23,157 nucleotides of DNA from Rhodanobacteraceae bacterium UBA703 (lineage in GTDB: Bacteria > Pseudomonadota > Gammaproteobacteria > Xanthomonadales > Rhodanobacteraceae), in contig DBMH01000245.1 of assembly GCA_002297645.1 (NCBI GenBank), positions 1 through 23,157 of the forward strand, given 5' to 3'. Made by a program: the position numbers and the translations under genes. This document shows, in pieces, positions 15,705 through 22,423 of the stretch (position 1 is the first letter of the stretch; the number at the start of each line of letters is the position of its first letter). The notes beneath the pieces were generated by a model. That model was given only the letters and a program-made list of their open reading frames with translations. It ran no database searches and was not told the origin of the DNA.

Positions 15705-17324
15705 ATGTCCAACACTCCTGAAGCCGCGCCGATCAGCCGCCGCGCGTTCCTGGGCCGCATCGGCGCCTTGTCCGGCGCGGCCGTCATGTACCAGGCCATG
15801 AGCACGCTCGGCTTTGCGGCGGAGTCGAGCTACCGCGCGCCGATCGACCTGTCCGGCGCGCCGCGCGGCACCTCGGTGCTGGTCCTCGGCGCCGGCCTCG
15901 CCGGTCTCGTCGCCGCGTACGAACTGAGCCGGGCCGGCTACACGGTCAAGGTGCTCGAGTACAACCAGCGCGCCGGCGGCCGCTGCTGGACGATCCGTGG
16001 CGGCGACGAGTTCACCGAGCTCGGCGGTTTCCGGCAGAAGTGCGAGTTCGACGAGGGCCTGTACTTCAATCCGGGACCGTGGCGCATCCCGTACCACCAC
16101 TACGGCGTCCTCGACTACGCGCGCCGCCTGAAGGTGCCGCTGCAGTCGCTCAACCAGATCAACGACAACGCCTGGGTGCACTCGACCAAGGCGTTCGGCG
16201 GCAAGCCGCAGCGTTACCGCCACGTGCGCAGCGACTTCAAGGGCCACGTCGCGGAGCTGCTGGCGAAATCCGTCAACCAGGGCGGACTCGACACCGCGCT
16301 CGACGTCGAGGACCGGGAAAAGATGCTCGAGGCGATGCGCACCTGGGGCATCCTCGACAAGGACTACCGCTACGTCGCCTCGCGCGCGGTCGACGGCAGC
16401 CGCGGCTACGGCGTGCCGCCCGGCGGCGGCCTGATGCCCAAGCCGGAACTGTCGACGCCGCTCGATCCGAAGGCCCTGCTGCAATCCGGCCTGTGGAAGA
16501 ACCTGGTCACCGACCACGACTACGAGATGGGCCAGGCGATGTTCCAGCCGGTCGGCGGAATGGACCGCATCGCCGACGCGCTGTACCGCGAGGTCCGGCA
16601 GCACGTGCAGTTCGGCGCCAAGGTGGTCGGCATCGACCAGGACGACCGCGGCGTATCCGTGTCGTGGGTGGACGCCGCCAAGGGCGGCACGCCGAAGGTG
16701 GCCACGGCCGACTGGTGCCTGTGCACGATCCCGCTGTCGATCCTCTCGCAGATCCCGATGCGCGTCGGCGACGCGATGCAGTCGGCGATCAATGCCGCGG
16801 CGCCGTACGTCGCCTCGACCAAGATCGGCCTGCAGTTCAAGCGCCGTTTCTGGGAAGAGGACGACCGCATCTACGGCGGCATCAGCTACACCGATCTTCC
16901 GATCGGGGTGATCAGCTACCCGATGGAAGGACAGAACCTGCCCGGCAAGGGCGTGCTGCTCGGCGGCTACGCGTTCGGTCCGAACTCGTACACGTTCGCC
17001 TCGCTCGATCCGCAGCAGCGCGTGCGCGAGGCCGTGCGGCTCGGCGCGCAGATCCATCCGCAGTACGAGAAGGAATTCGAGAACGGCGTTTCCGTGGCCT
17101 GGCATCGCATGCCCTATACGCTCGGCTGCTTCGCGCCATGGCCCGGCGACACGCGCGAGAAGCACTACGAGAACCTGTGCCGGATCGACGGCCGCATCGC
17201 CCTCGCCGGCGAGCACGCCTCGCGCCTGCCGGCGTGGCAGGAAGGTGCGGTGCTGTCGTCGCTCGACGCGATCGGACGCATGCACGCGCGCATCACCTCG
17301 ACCGGGGAGAAGAAGAATGGATGA
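15705..17324 (+). CDS. Tat-exported FAD-dependent amine oxidase/dehydrogenase
   Basis: A 539-residue flavin amine-oxidase family protein. A twin-arginine signal (SRRAFLG, residues 11-17, then a hydrophobic stretch to about 38) predicts export of the folded flavoprotein. The Rossmann FAD motif GAGLAG is at 62-67, with E85 at the end of the second strand (KVLE) and GGRCW at 91-95. The C-terminal FAD-binding region LAGEHASRLPAWQEGAVLSS is intact. It should oxidise a primary or secondary amine to an imine. A cytochrome c gene overlaps its 3-prime end, so the electron acceptor may be cytochrome c rather than O2, as reported for nicotine oxidoreductase NicA2 and CycN. ATG 15705 follows AGAGGA; frames upstream lack homology. 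Substrate unknown. Confidence 0.9.
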   Translation: MSNTPEAAPISRRAFLGRIGALSGAAVMYQAMSTLGFAAESSYRAPIDLSGAPRGTSVLVLGAGLAGLVAAYELSRAGYTVKVLEYNQRAGGRCWTIRGGDEFTELGGFRQKCEFDEGLYFNPGPWRIPYHHYGVLDYARRLKVPLQSLNQINDNAWVHSTKAFGGKPQRYRHVRSDFKGHVAELLAKSVNQGGLDTALDVEDREKMLEAMRTWGILDKDYRYVASRAVDGSRGYGVPPGGGLMPKPELSTPLDPKALLQSGLWKNLVTDHDYEMGQAMFQPVGGMDRIADALYREVRQHVQFGAKVVGIDQDDRGVSVSWVDAAKGGTPKVATADWCLCTIPLSILSQIPMRVGDAMQSAINAAAPYVASTKIGLQFKRRFWEEDDRIYGGISYTDLPIGVISYPMEGQNLPGKGVLLGGYAFGPNSYTFASLDPQQRVREAVRLGAQIHPQYEKEFENGVSVAWHRMPYTLGCFAPWPGDTREKHYENLCRIDGRIALAGEHASRLPAWQEGAVLSSLDAIGRMHARITSTGEKKNG

Positions 17325-17736
17325 GCGCCTGCTGCTGTCCCTCGTGCGCCTCGCGGCCGCGTTCGCGCTCTGCGCGGGTACGACTTCCGTCGCCGCCGCG
17401 CCGGCCGTGCCGCCACCGGAGTCGGTGGTGGCCAACCGCAGGTTCGTCGGCGAGGACGGCGCCGTGCTGTACCACGTCGTCTGCCAGGGCTGCCACATGC
17501 CCGCCGGCGAAGGCGCGGAGGGCGCCGGCCGCTATCCGGCGCTGGCCAACAACCCGAAACTCGCGGCCGCGCCCTATCCGGCGCTGACGATCCTCAACGG
17601 GCGCAATGCGATGCCGGCGCTCGGCGCTTTCCTCAGCGACGCGCAGGTCGCCGCGATCGTCAACTACGTGCGCACGAATTTCGGCAACCACTACGGCGAC
17701 GCGATCAGTGCGGCCGACGTCGCCAAGTTCCGCTGA
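17317..17736 (+). CDS. Exported mono-heme c-type cytochrome
   Basis: A 139-residue class I cytochrome c with a signal peptide (hydrophobic core LVRLAAAFALCAG, cleavage probably after SVAAA). The heme site is C56-QG-C59-H60 and the likely sixth ligand is M99 in NAMPALG. The C-terminal helix DAQVAAIVNYVRTNFGN is typical. It carries single electrons in the periplasm. ATG 17317 lies inside the end of the amine-oxidase gene (8-base overlap), with GGGGAGAAGAA just upstream, so it is translationally coupled to it. That coupling strongly suggests it takes electrons from that flavoenzyme and passes them to the respiratory chain (inference). Confidence 0.92.
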   Translation: MDERLLLSLVRLAAAFALCAGTTSVAAAPAVPPPESVVANRRFVGEDGAVLYHVVCQGCHMPAGEGAEGAGRYPALANNPKLAAAPYPALTILNGRNAMPALGAFLSDAQVAAIVNYVRTNFGNHYGDAISAADVAKFR

Positions 17737-17779
17737 ATCCCCGGTCGATGCGTCGGGATCACCCACAGGAGACAACACC

Positions 17780-18289
17780 ATGAACGACATCCGCAAGAAG
17801 CTCGCGCCGGCGCTCGTCGCCGGCGTCGCCTCGCTCGCCGCGACCGCGGTTTCCGCCAAGGACGCGATCCGCCACCTCGGCCCCAATCCGAACATGCCGA
17901 TCGCGCAGGCGGTCGAGGTGCCGGCCGGGCAGTCCATCGTCTTCCTCAGCGGTTCCGTGCCGGACGTGGCCGACAAGGAGGCGCCGAAGGACAGCCTCCA
18001 GGCCTACGGCGACACCAAGACGCAGACCGTCAGCGTGCTGAAGAAGATCGAGGCCTCGCTGAAGTCGATGAACCTGACGATGGGCGACGTCGTCAAGATG
18101 CAGATCTTCCTCGTCGGCGATCCGGCGAAGGGTGGCAAGATGGACTTCGGCGGCATGATGGAAGGCTATCGCCAGTTCTTCGGCACCAAGGAACAGCCGA
18201 ACCTGCCGGCGCGCTCGGTCATGCAGGTCGCCGCCCTCGCCAGCGCCGGCTGGCTGGTCGAGATCGAAGTGACGGCGATGCGCAAGTAG
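17780..18289 (+). CDS. Periplasmic RidA/YjgF-family protein (probable imine deaminase)
   Basis: A 169-residue Rid-family protein with an N-terminal Sec signal (KKLAPALVAGVASLAATAVSA, cleavage near residue 26), unusual because classic RidA is cytoplasmic. The fold motifs are present: SGSVPD, QTVSVLKKIEASLKSMNLTMGDVVKMQIFLV, and LPARSVMQVAAL with R145 aligning with the substrate-binding Arg105 of RidA. VEIEVTA carries the C-terminal Glu. RidA hydrolyses reactive enamines/imines to carbonyl compounds and ammonia. Placed after a Tat-exported amine oxidase and its cytochrome, it probably hydrolyses the imine they produce. ATG 17780 follows AGGAGA. It is the last gene of the operon, followed by a strong terminator. 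Confidence 0.88.
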   Translation: MNDIRKKLAPALVAGVASLAATAVSAKDAIRHLGPNPNMPIAQAVEVPAGQSIVFLSGSVPDVADKEAPKDSLQAYGDTKTQTVSVLKKIEASLKSMNLTMGDVVKMQIFLVGDPAKGGKMDFGGMMEGYRQFFGTKEQPNLPARSVMQVAALASAGWLVEIEVTAMRK

Positions 18290-18310
18290 TCCCGCGTCAT
18301 CCGAGCAAGC

Positions 18311-18344
18311 GAAAACGCCCGCCTGGAAGCAGGTGGGCGTTTTC
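18311..18344 (+). terminator. Rho-independent terminator of the catabolic operon
   Basis: GAAAACGCCCGCCTG pairs with CAGGTGGGCGTTTTC: a 15-bp stem with one G-T wobble, a GAAG loop, and TTTTCGT at the end. It starts 21 bases after the RidA stop and is a textbook intrinsic terminator. Confidence 0.92.
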
Positions 18345-18400
18345 GTCTGCACGAACGCCGTGCCGGGTGGCGAGGCGAGGAAGCGCCGGATTACTCGCGT

Positions 18401-18429
18401 GTAGGAAAGTTCCTACAAGTTTTGTAGGA
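18401..18429. promoter_or_regulatory. Overlapping palindromes built from three GTAGGA half-sites
   Basis: GTAGGAA-AG-TTCCTAC (18401-18416) is a perfect palindrome. Its right half also forms a second perfect one, TCCTACAA-GTT-TTGTAGGA (18411-18429). The half-site GTAGGA thus occurs at 18401, inverted at 18411, and again at 18424. It lies about 105 bases before the beta-helix gene start, so it may be an operator for that gene or two alternative hairpins in its leader. I do not recognise the regulator. Confidence 0.45.
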
Positions 18430-18532
18430 CGACTCCCATTCCGTCCGAATGTCCGTGGGCCGTCACACTTCCGGCGCTCCGACTCCTCCAGATTCCGTCG
18501 GCCACGTCCGTGGCGACAACGGAGAAAAGGAA

Positions 18533-19501
18533 ATGGCTGAGAGATTCCCGATGAGATTGCTGGCTCTTTCCGTCATGCCGGTTCTGATGCTGAGCGGCAC
18601 CGCCGGCGCGGTGGGTCCGGTCAGCATCACGCAGGCAGGCGCCTTGGCGGGTGGCATCACTCCGGGAGACACGCCGGGGTTTCCCGTCACGATCTCCGAG
18701 CCGGGGTCCTACCGGCTCGATTCCAATCTGGTCCTCACGACGGCGAAGGCGGGAACGTCGGCGGTGACGATCACTGCCAACGACGTCACCCTCGACCTTA
18801 ACGGATTCCAGATTGACGGAGGCGCCCGATGCCTGGAGGGAGCCATGTACGGGAATTCCTGCTCGGGACCGATATCCGGCATGTACCTGGTTCATTCCCA
18901 GGGAAACGGCGTGACCATCAGGAATGGCTCCATCCGCGGCTCCTCCGGTGCGGGTGTCTTTCTGTCCGGCGAGAGCTCTCTGGAGTCCTTGCGCGTTTCG
19001 ATGAACATCGGGAACGGAATCGAGGTGTGGACCACGAAGACGTATTCGATTTCCGACACCTCCGTGACGCTGAGCGGCAACGGCATTTTTAGCGAGTCGC
19101 ACGGCACCCTGAAGAACGTGCGATCGACGTACAACAACAACTATGGCATCTACGCGACGAAAGGTACGATCGTCGACGTCGTGTCCAGCTTCAACGCCGG
19201 GACGGGGGTGCTTCCCGGATTCTCCACCGTGGAGCGCGCTTATGCCCAGGAGAACGGCGTGAACGGTATCTGGGGCGGCAGCGTCGTCAGGGATTCGGCG
19301 GCGCGGGGCAATGCAGGGATTGGGTTCAAGGCAAACACCGGCACGATCTACATCAGCGACTACGCGGACGGCAACGGAAGTCATGGTTTTGATCTTGCCG
19401 GCAGCCCGAATTGCTACAGCAACCTCTTCGCCAACGGCAACGGCGGCACGCAGATACTCGGCGGTACCGCATTCAACGGCACCAAGGTGACCTGTCCCTG
19501 A
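18533..19501 (+). CDS. Secreted right-handed parallel beta-helix protein, function unknown
   Basis: A 322-residue protein with a signal peptide (MRLLALSVMPVLMLSGTAGA region, cleavage near residue 27). A segment ITISEPGSYRLDSNL-like (about 55-70) is followed by VTITANDVTLDLNGFQIDG, a typical entry to a pectate-lyase-like beta-helix. Successive short rungs follow (GVTIRNGSIRGSSGAGVFL, LRVSMNIGNGIEV, VRSTYNNNYGIYA, DSAARGNAGIGF, and others). Such folds occur in polysaccharide-active enzymes and adhesins; no catalytic signature is visible. Pro- and Gly-rich rungs and somewhat lower GC than its neighbours hint at a faster-evolving surface protein. ATG 18533 follows GGAGAAAAGGA. It is monocistronic, between two strong terminators. 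Confidence 0.8.
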   Translation: MAERFPMRLLALSVMPVLMLSGTAGAVGPVSITQAGALAGGITPGDTPGFPVTISEPGSYRLDSNLVLTTAKAGTSAVTITANDVTLDLNGFQIDGGARCLEGAMYGNSCSGPISGMYLVHSQGNGVTIRNGSIRGSSGAGVFLSGESSLESLRVSMNIGNGIEVWTTKTYSISDTSVTLSGNGIFSESHGTLKNVRSTYNNNYGIYATKGTIVDVVSSFNAGTGVLPGFSTVERAYAQENGVNGIWGGSVVRDSAARGNAGIGFKANTGTIYISDYADGNGSHGFDLAGSPNCYSNLFANGNGGTQILGGTAFNGTKVTCP

Positions 19502-19516
19502 CAGGAACCGGTGACT

Positions 19517-19558
19517 GATACGAAAAGGGCACCGGATTTCCGGTGCCCTTTTCGTATC
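19517..19558. terminator. Bidirectional Rho-independent terminator, 19-bp perfect stem
   Basis: GATACGAAAAGGGCACCGG pairs perfectly with its complement at 19540-19558 across a 4-base loop (ATTT). CCCTTTT in the right arm and AAAAGGG in the left give U-rich 3-prime arms on both strands. It sits between the convergent beta-helix gene and the second Rieske gene and should end both transcripts. Confidence 0.92.
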
Positions 19559-19587
19559 GGAACCTCGTCGCCGCGAATCGAAGCGCG

Positions 19588-20874
19588 TCAGAGGTCGACC
19601 AGATTGTCGTTCTCGTCGACCGTCATGCCCATCGCCTCGCGGAACGCGTCGCGCACCTCGTCGGGTTGCCCGTACTGGAAGGCGTAGTGCTTGAGGTGCT
19701 TGGACAGGATCGGGTGCGCCTTGAGCCTCTCGCGCGACAGGCCGTCGGTGAACAGGTGCTTGTTGGCGATCGGCAGCGGGATGCAGACATTCTTCTCCGC
19801 ATCGCGCACGAGGCCCTTCGGGTCCTTCCCCTGCGCGATCGCGTCGAGATCGTCGAAGAACTGGCGCCGCATCATCGCGATGCCGCGGTCGCTGCTGCCG
19901 AGGTTCTCCTGCGTGCGGTCGGCGATGCGGCCCTGCCCGACCCATGCGACGAAGTCCTGGTTCATCACGTGGCTGGTGATCCAGCGACCGGTGGCCTCGT
20001 CCTTGACCGGCGCGCGCCAGGTCGGAACGTGTTCCTGCACGTAGGGGTCGCGTTCGAGCGGCACGCGGTTGAACGCCCAAGTGACGCTGAGCGTGTTCTC
20101 GTCGTCGATCGGCACGCGCCATTCGAAATGATCGCCGAGGCAGAAGACGTTCGGCCACAGCGCGAGACGGCCCGTCGTCCAGAGCGGATGATTCTCGCTG
20201 GTGTCGGTGCGGATGCGCTTGTAGATGAGCCCGTAGTCGAATTCCTCGAAGTCGAGCTTCGTGTGCGTCGGCGCGTACGGTCCCGTGCTGCCGCGCAGGC
20301 GGACACTCCAGTTCGAATGCATCCACTCGAAGTGGACGGGATCGATCGAGTTCTCCTGGCACTGGACCCAGTTGCACGGCACTTCGGAAATGACGACCTG
20401 GGCGAAGCCGTTCTTCCAGGTGAACGGTTCCCAGTTCGGCACCAGCGGCGCGGGCTGCGGGCCGAGGTAGGCCCAGATCATGCCCGCGTGCACGTGCACC
20501 GGGTACGACTTGATGCGGATGCGGTCCTTGAGCTTCGCCTGCGGATTGGCGATGTCCTCGTAGGGCTGCTCGATGCAGCTGCCTTTCTCGTTGTACAGCC
20601 AGCCGTGGTAGTTGCAGCGCAGGCCGCCTTCCTCCACGAAACCGTAGGACAGGTCGGCGCGGCGGTGCGGGCACTGGCGATCGACCAGGCCGAAATTGCC
20701 CGACAGGTCCTTGTAGAGGACGAGGTCCTCGCCCAGCACGCGCACCGCGCGCACCGGCATCCTGTCGAACTCGGTCTCTCCGGCGATGGGGTGCCAGTAG
20801 CGGCGCAACAGATCGCCCATCGGCGTGCCGGCCGACACCTGGGTCAACAGCGTGTTCTTCGCCTCGGCGAGCAT
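19588..20874 (-). CDS. Second Rieske non-heme iron oxygenase, alpha subunit
   Basis: A 428-residue oxygenase paralogous to the one at 9759. Rieske ligands are C68-P-H70 and C87-N-Y-H90. The catalytic domain shows D178-P-V-H181 and H186 (EWMH), with a NQDFVAWVGQGRIADRTQENLGSSDRGI region holding the probable third ligand. It belongs to the same phthalate/vanillate-type single-subunit group. No reductase lies beside it, so it probably shares the reductase at 12117. ATG 20874 follows GGGAGG at short spacing. It is divergent from a CobW GTPase gene, and its promoter region carries the same CATAC-GTA motif as the main operon. The two oxygenases may act on different steps or positions of one substrate (inference). 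Confidence 0.92.
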   Translation of the reverse strand: MLAEAKNTLLTQVSAGTPMGDLLRRYWHPIAGETEFDRMPVRAVRVLGEDLVLYKDLSGNFGLVDRQCPHRRADLSYGFVEEGGLRCNYHGWLYNEKGSCIEQPYEDIANPQAKLKDRIRIKSYPVHVHAGMIWAYLGPQPAPLVPNWEPFTWKNGFAQVVISEVPCNWVQCQENSIDPVHFEWMHSNWSVRLRGSTGPYAPTHTKLDFEEFDYGLIYKRIRTDTSENHPLWTTGRLALWPNVFCLGDHFEWRVPIDDENTLSVTWAFNRVPLERDPYVQEHVPTWRAPVKDEATGRWITSHVMNQDFVAWVGQGRIADRTQENLGSSDRGIAMMRRQFFDDLDAIAQGKDPKGLVRDAEKNVCIPLPIANKHLFTDGLSRERLKAHPILSKHLKHYAFQYGQPDEVRDAFREAMGMTVDENDNLVDL

Positions 20875-20908
20875 AGGCCTCCCGTCTCCTTTCGCGACTG
20901 GTTCATAG

Positions 20909-20937
20909 TTCCAGCCATATCACGCATACTGTATGAT
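20909..20937 (+). promoter_or_regulatory. Candidate promoter of the CobW gene
   Basis: TTCCAG (20909-20914), 17 bases, then TATGAT (20932-20937), which matches the -10 consensus at five of six positions. The -10 overlaps the CATACTGTATG palindrome. The -35 is weak. Confidence 0.4.
20921..20935. promoter_or_regulatory. Candidate operator, copy B (CATACTGTATG palindrome)
   Basis: CACGCATACTGTATG contains the perfect 11-bp palindrome CATAC-T-GTATG at 20925-20935. It shares CACGCATAC and GTA with copy A at 8564-8576. It lies between the divergent Rieske and CobW genes, where one bound dimer could control both promoters. Confidence 0.55.
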
Positions 20938-20954
20938 ATATATAGGCCTGTCAA
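20928..20954 (-). promoter_or_regulatory. Candidate promoter of the second Rieske gene
   Basis: On the minus strand a consensus TTGACA (20954-20949) is followed after 15 bases by TACAGT (20933-20928), the same -10 hexamer as in the main operon promoter. The 15-base spacer is short; with 17 bases the -10 would be CAGTAT. Either choice overlaps the palindrome. Confidence 0.4.
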
Positions 20955-21037
20955 GCTCGCGGCCTTCCGCGCAGGGCGCGCAGCGTCCCGTCGGACGGCG
21001 CGATTCCGCCAACGCCGAGCACGAGTCGCCATCGCCC

Positions 21038-22201
21038 ATGTCCGCCCCCATCGAATCCGACCACCGCGACCGTCCCGGGCGGCGCGTACCGGTCACCTTG
21101 CTCAGCGGCTTCCTCGGCAGCGGCAAGACCACGCTGCTGTCGCGCCTGCTCGGCCACGCGCGCATGCGCGACACCGCCGTGGTCATCAACGAGTTCGGCG
21201 AGATCGCCCTGGACCACCTGCTCGTCGCGAAGGTCGACGCGCAGACCGTCCTGCTCGACGGCGGCTGCGTCTGCTGCGCGGTGCGGGACGACCTCGGCGA
21301 GACGCTGCTGTCGCTGCACGAGCGGCACGTCCGCGGCGACCTGCCCGGCCTCGACCGCGTCGTCGTCGAAACGAGCGGGCTGACCGACCCGACCGCGATC
21401 GCCGCCCTTCTGCTGCGCGATCCCGCGCTGGCCCGGCGCTTCGAGCTCGACGCGGTGGTCATCACCGTGGACTGCCTGCACGCGCACGTGCAGATCGACG
21501 AACATCCGGAGGCGCGGCGCCAGATCCTGCTGGCCGACCGCCTGCTGCTGACCAAGGCCGACCTCGTCGGCGAGGACGAGCGCCGGCGCCTCGCCGCGCG
21601 GCTGCGCGAGCTCAATCCGGCGGCGGTGCAGATCGAGTGCCTCCACGGCGACGTCAATCCGGCCGCCCTCGTCGATCTCGGCATGCATGGCGCGTCGGGC
21701 CTGCCTGCGGACGTGGCCCGCTGGCACGCGGTGCCGGAACCCGCACGGATGGGCGGCTCCGGCGGTCCATCGTGCGACGGATCGCACGATCACGCCCCCG
21801 GGCACGCCTGCCGGCACGAGGCGCCGGAAACCGGGGGGCATGGTGTCCACGGCGACGGCGTCCAGGCGCACTGCCTTCACCTGGAGGAACCGCTCGACTG
21901 GGCGGTGGTCAGCAGCTGGCTCGGCTCGATCGCGTTCCACCACGGCGACCGGCTGCTGCGGCTGAAGGCGATCGTCGACATCCGCGGCGAGGATCGGCCG
22001 GTGGCGATCCACGGCGTGCGCCAGTGGTTGAACACCCCCGAGCCGCTTCCGGACCGGCCCGACGGGGTTCGCGGCTCGCGTTTCGTGTTCATCGTGCGCG
22101 ACCTGCCGCGCATGACTCTGGTCAAGGCGCTGGAAGCCGCGCTGCGCGAGGATTATGGACATGACGATCCGGCGGATTGCCCGGACGGCCGATTTGCCTA
22201 A
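21038..22201 (+). CDS. CobW/COG0523 family metallochaperone GTPase
   Basis: A 387-residue G3E GTPase. Walker A GFLGSGKT (24-31), the metal-binding CVCC (77-80, in GGCVCC), ETSGLTDP (111-118) and TKAD (172-175, in place of NKxD) are all present. A His/Gly/Cys-rich linker (about 245-290, with HDHAPGHACRH and HGVHGDGVQAHC segments) precedes the CobW C-terminal domain (about 290-375). COG0523 proteins deliver metal ions to target enzymes; His-rich members are often tied to zinc, others to cobalt or iron. It is divergent from a Rieske oxygenase and may serve the pathway's metalloenzymes (inference). ATG 21038 is chosen; an in-frame ATG at 20933 lies inside the promoter/operator and would add a non-homologous 35 residues. 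The ribosome-binding site is weak. Confidence 0.88.
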   Translation: MSAPIESDHRDRPGRRVPVTLLSGFLGSGKTTLLSRLLGHARMRDTAVVINEFGEIALDHLLVAKVDAQTVLLDGGCVCCAVRDDLGETLLSLHERHVRGDLPGLDRVVVETSGLTDPTAIAALLLRDPALARRFELDAVVITVDCLHAHVQIDEHPEARRQILLADRLLLTKADLVGEDERRRLAARLRELNPAAVQIECLHGDVNPAALVDLGMHGASGLPADVARWHAVPEPARMGGSGGPSCDGSHDHAPGHACRHEAPETGGHGVHGDGVQAHCLHLEEPLDWAVVSSWLGSIAFHHGDRLLRLKAIVDIRGEDRPVAIHGVRQWLNTPEPLPDRPDGVRGSRFVFIVRDLPRMTLVKALEAALREDYGHDDPADCPDGRFA

Positions 22202-22310
22202 AAATCCGACGCCGTGCTCCTGCCCGCATGCACGCGATCGCCGGCCCCGGGGAGGGCGGCGATCCGCAGGAGAGCGGTGCGCAGAACCGCTCCGGCACAA
22301 GGATGTGCTG

Positions 22311-22340
22311 CCGCATCGGGCGTGCCAATGCCCGATGCGG
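22311..22340. other. Perfect 11-bp stem-loop after the CobW gene
   Basis: CCGCATCGGGC pairs with GCCCGATGCGG around the 8-base loop GTGCCAAT. No T-run follows directly, so it is a structured element in the CobW 3-prime region or the regulator's leader rather than a complete terminator by itself. Confidence 0.5.
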
Positions 22341-22349
22341 AACACGTGG

Positions 22350-22364
22350 CGCGGCTTCGCCGCG
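22350..22364 (+). terminator. Possible weak terminator before the GntR gene
   Basis: CGCGGC-TTC-GCCGCG is followed by ACCGTTTTCTTG. The 6-bp GC-rich stem with a T-rich tail would end the CobW transcript about 60 bases before the regulator's ATG. Confidence 0.5.
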
Positions 22365-22423
22365 ACCGTTTTCTTGCGGACCGCGGCAGGACGCCCGGTT
22401 TCGCAAACTGCTCAGGAGAGATC

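Noticed and set aside
20933..21037. ATG 20933 as start of the CobW GTPase
   Set aside because: It lies inside the predicted -10/operator sequence and adds 35 residues unlike the family; ATG 21038 precedes the GTPase domain at normal distance, though its ribosome-binding site is weak.
20951..22345. Long minus-strand frame opposite the CobW gene
   Set aside because: Antisense to an intact GTPase with all G motifs; its composition is typical of GC-driven shadow frames.
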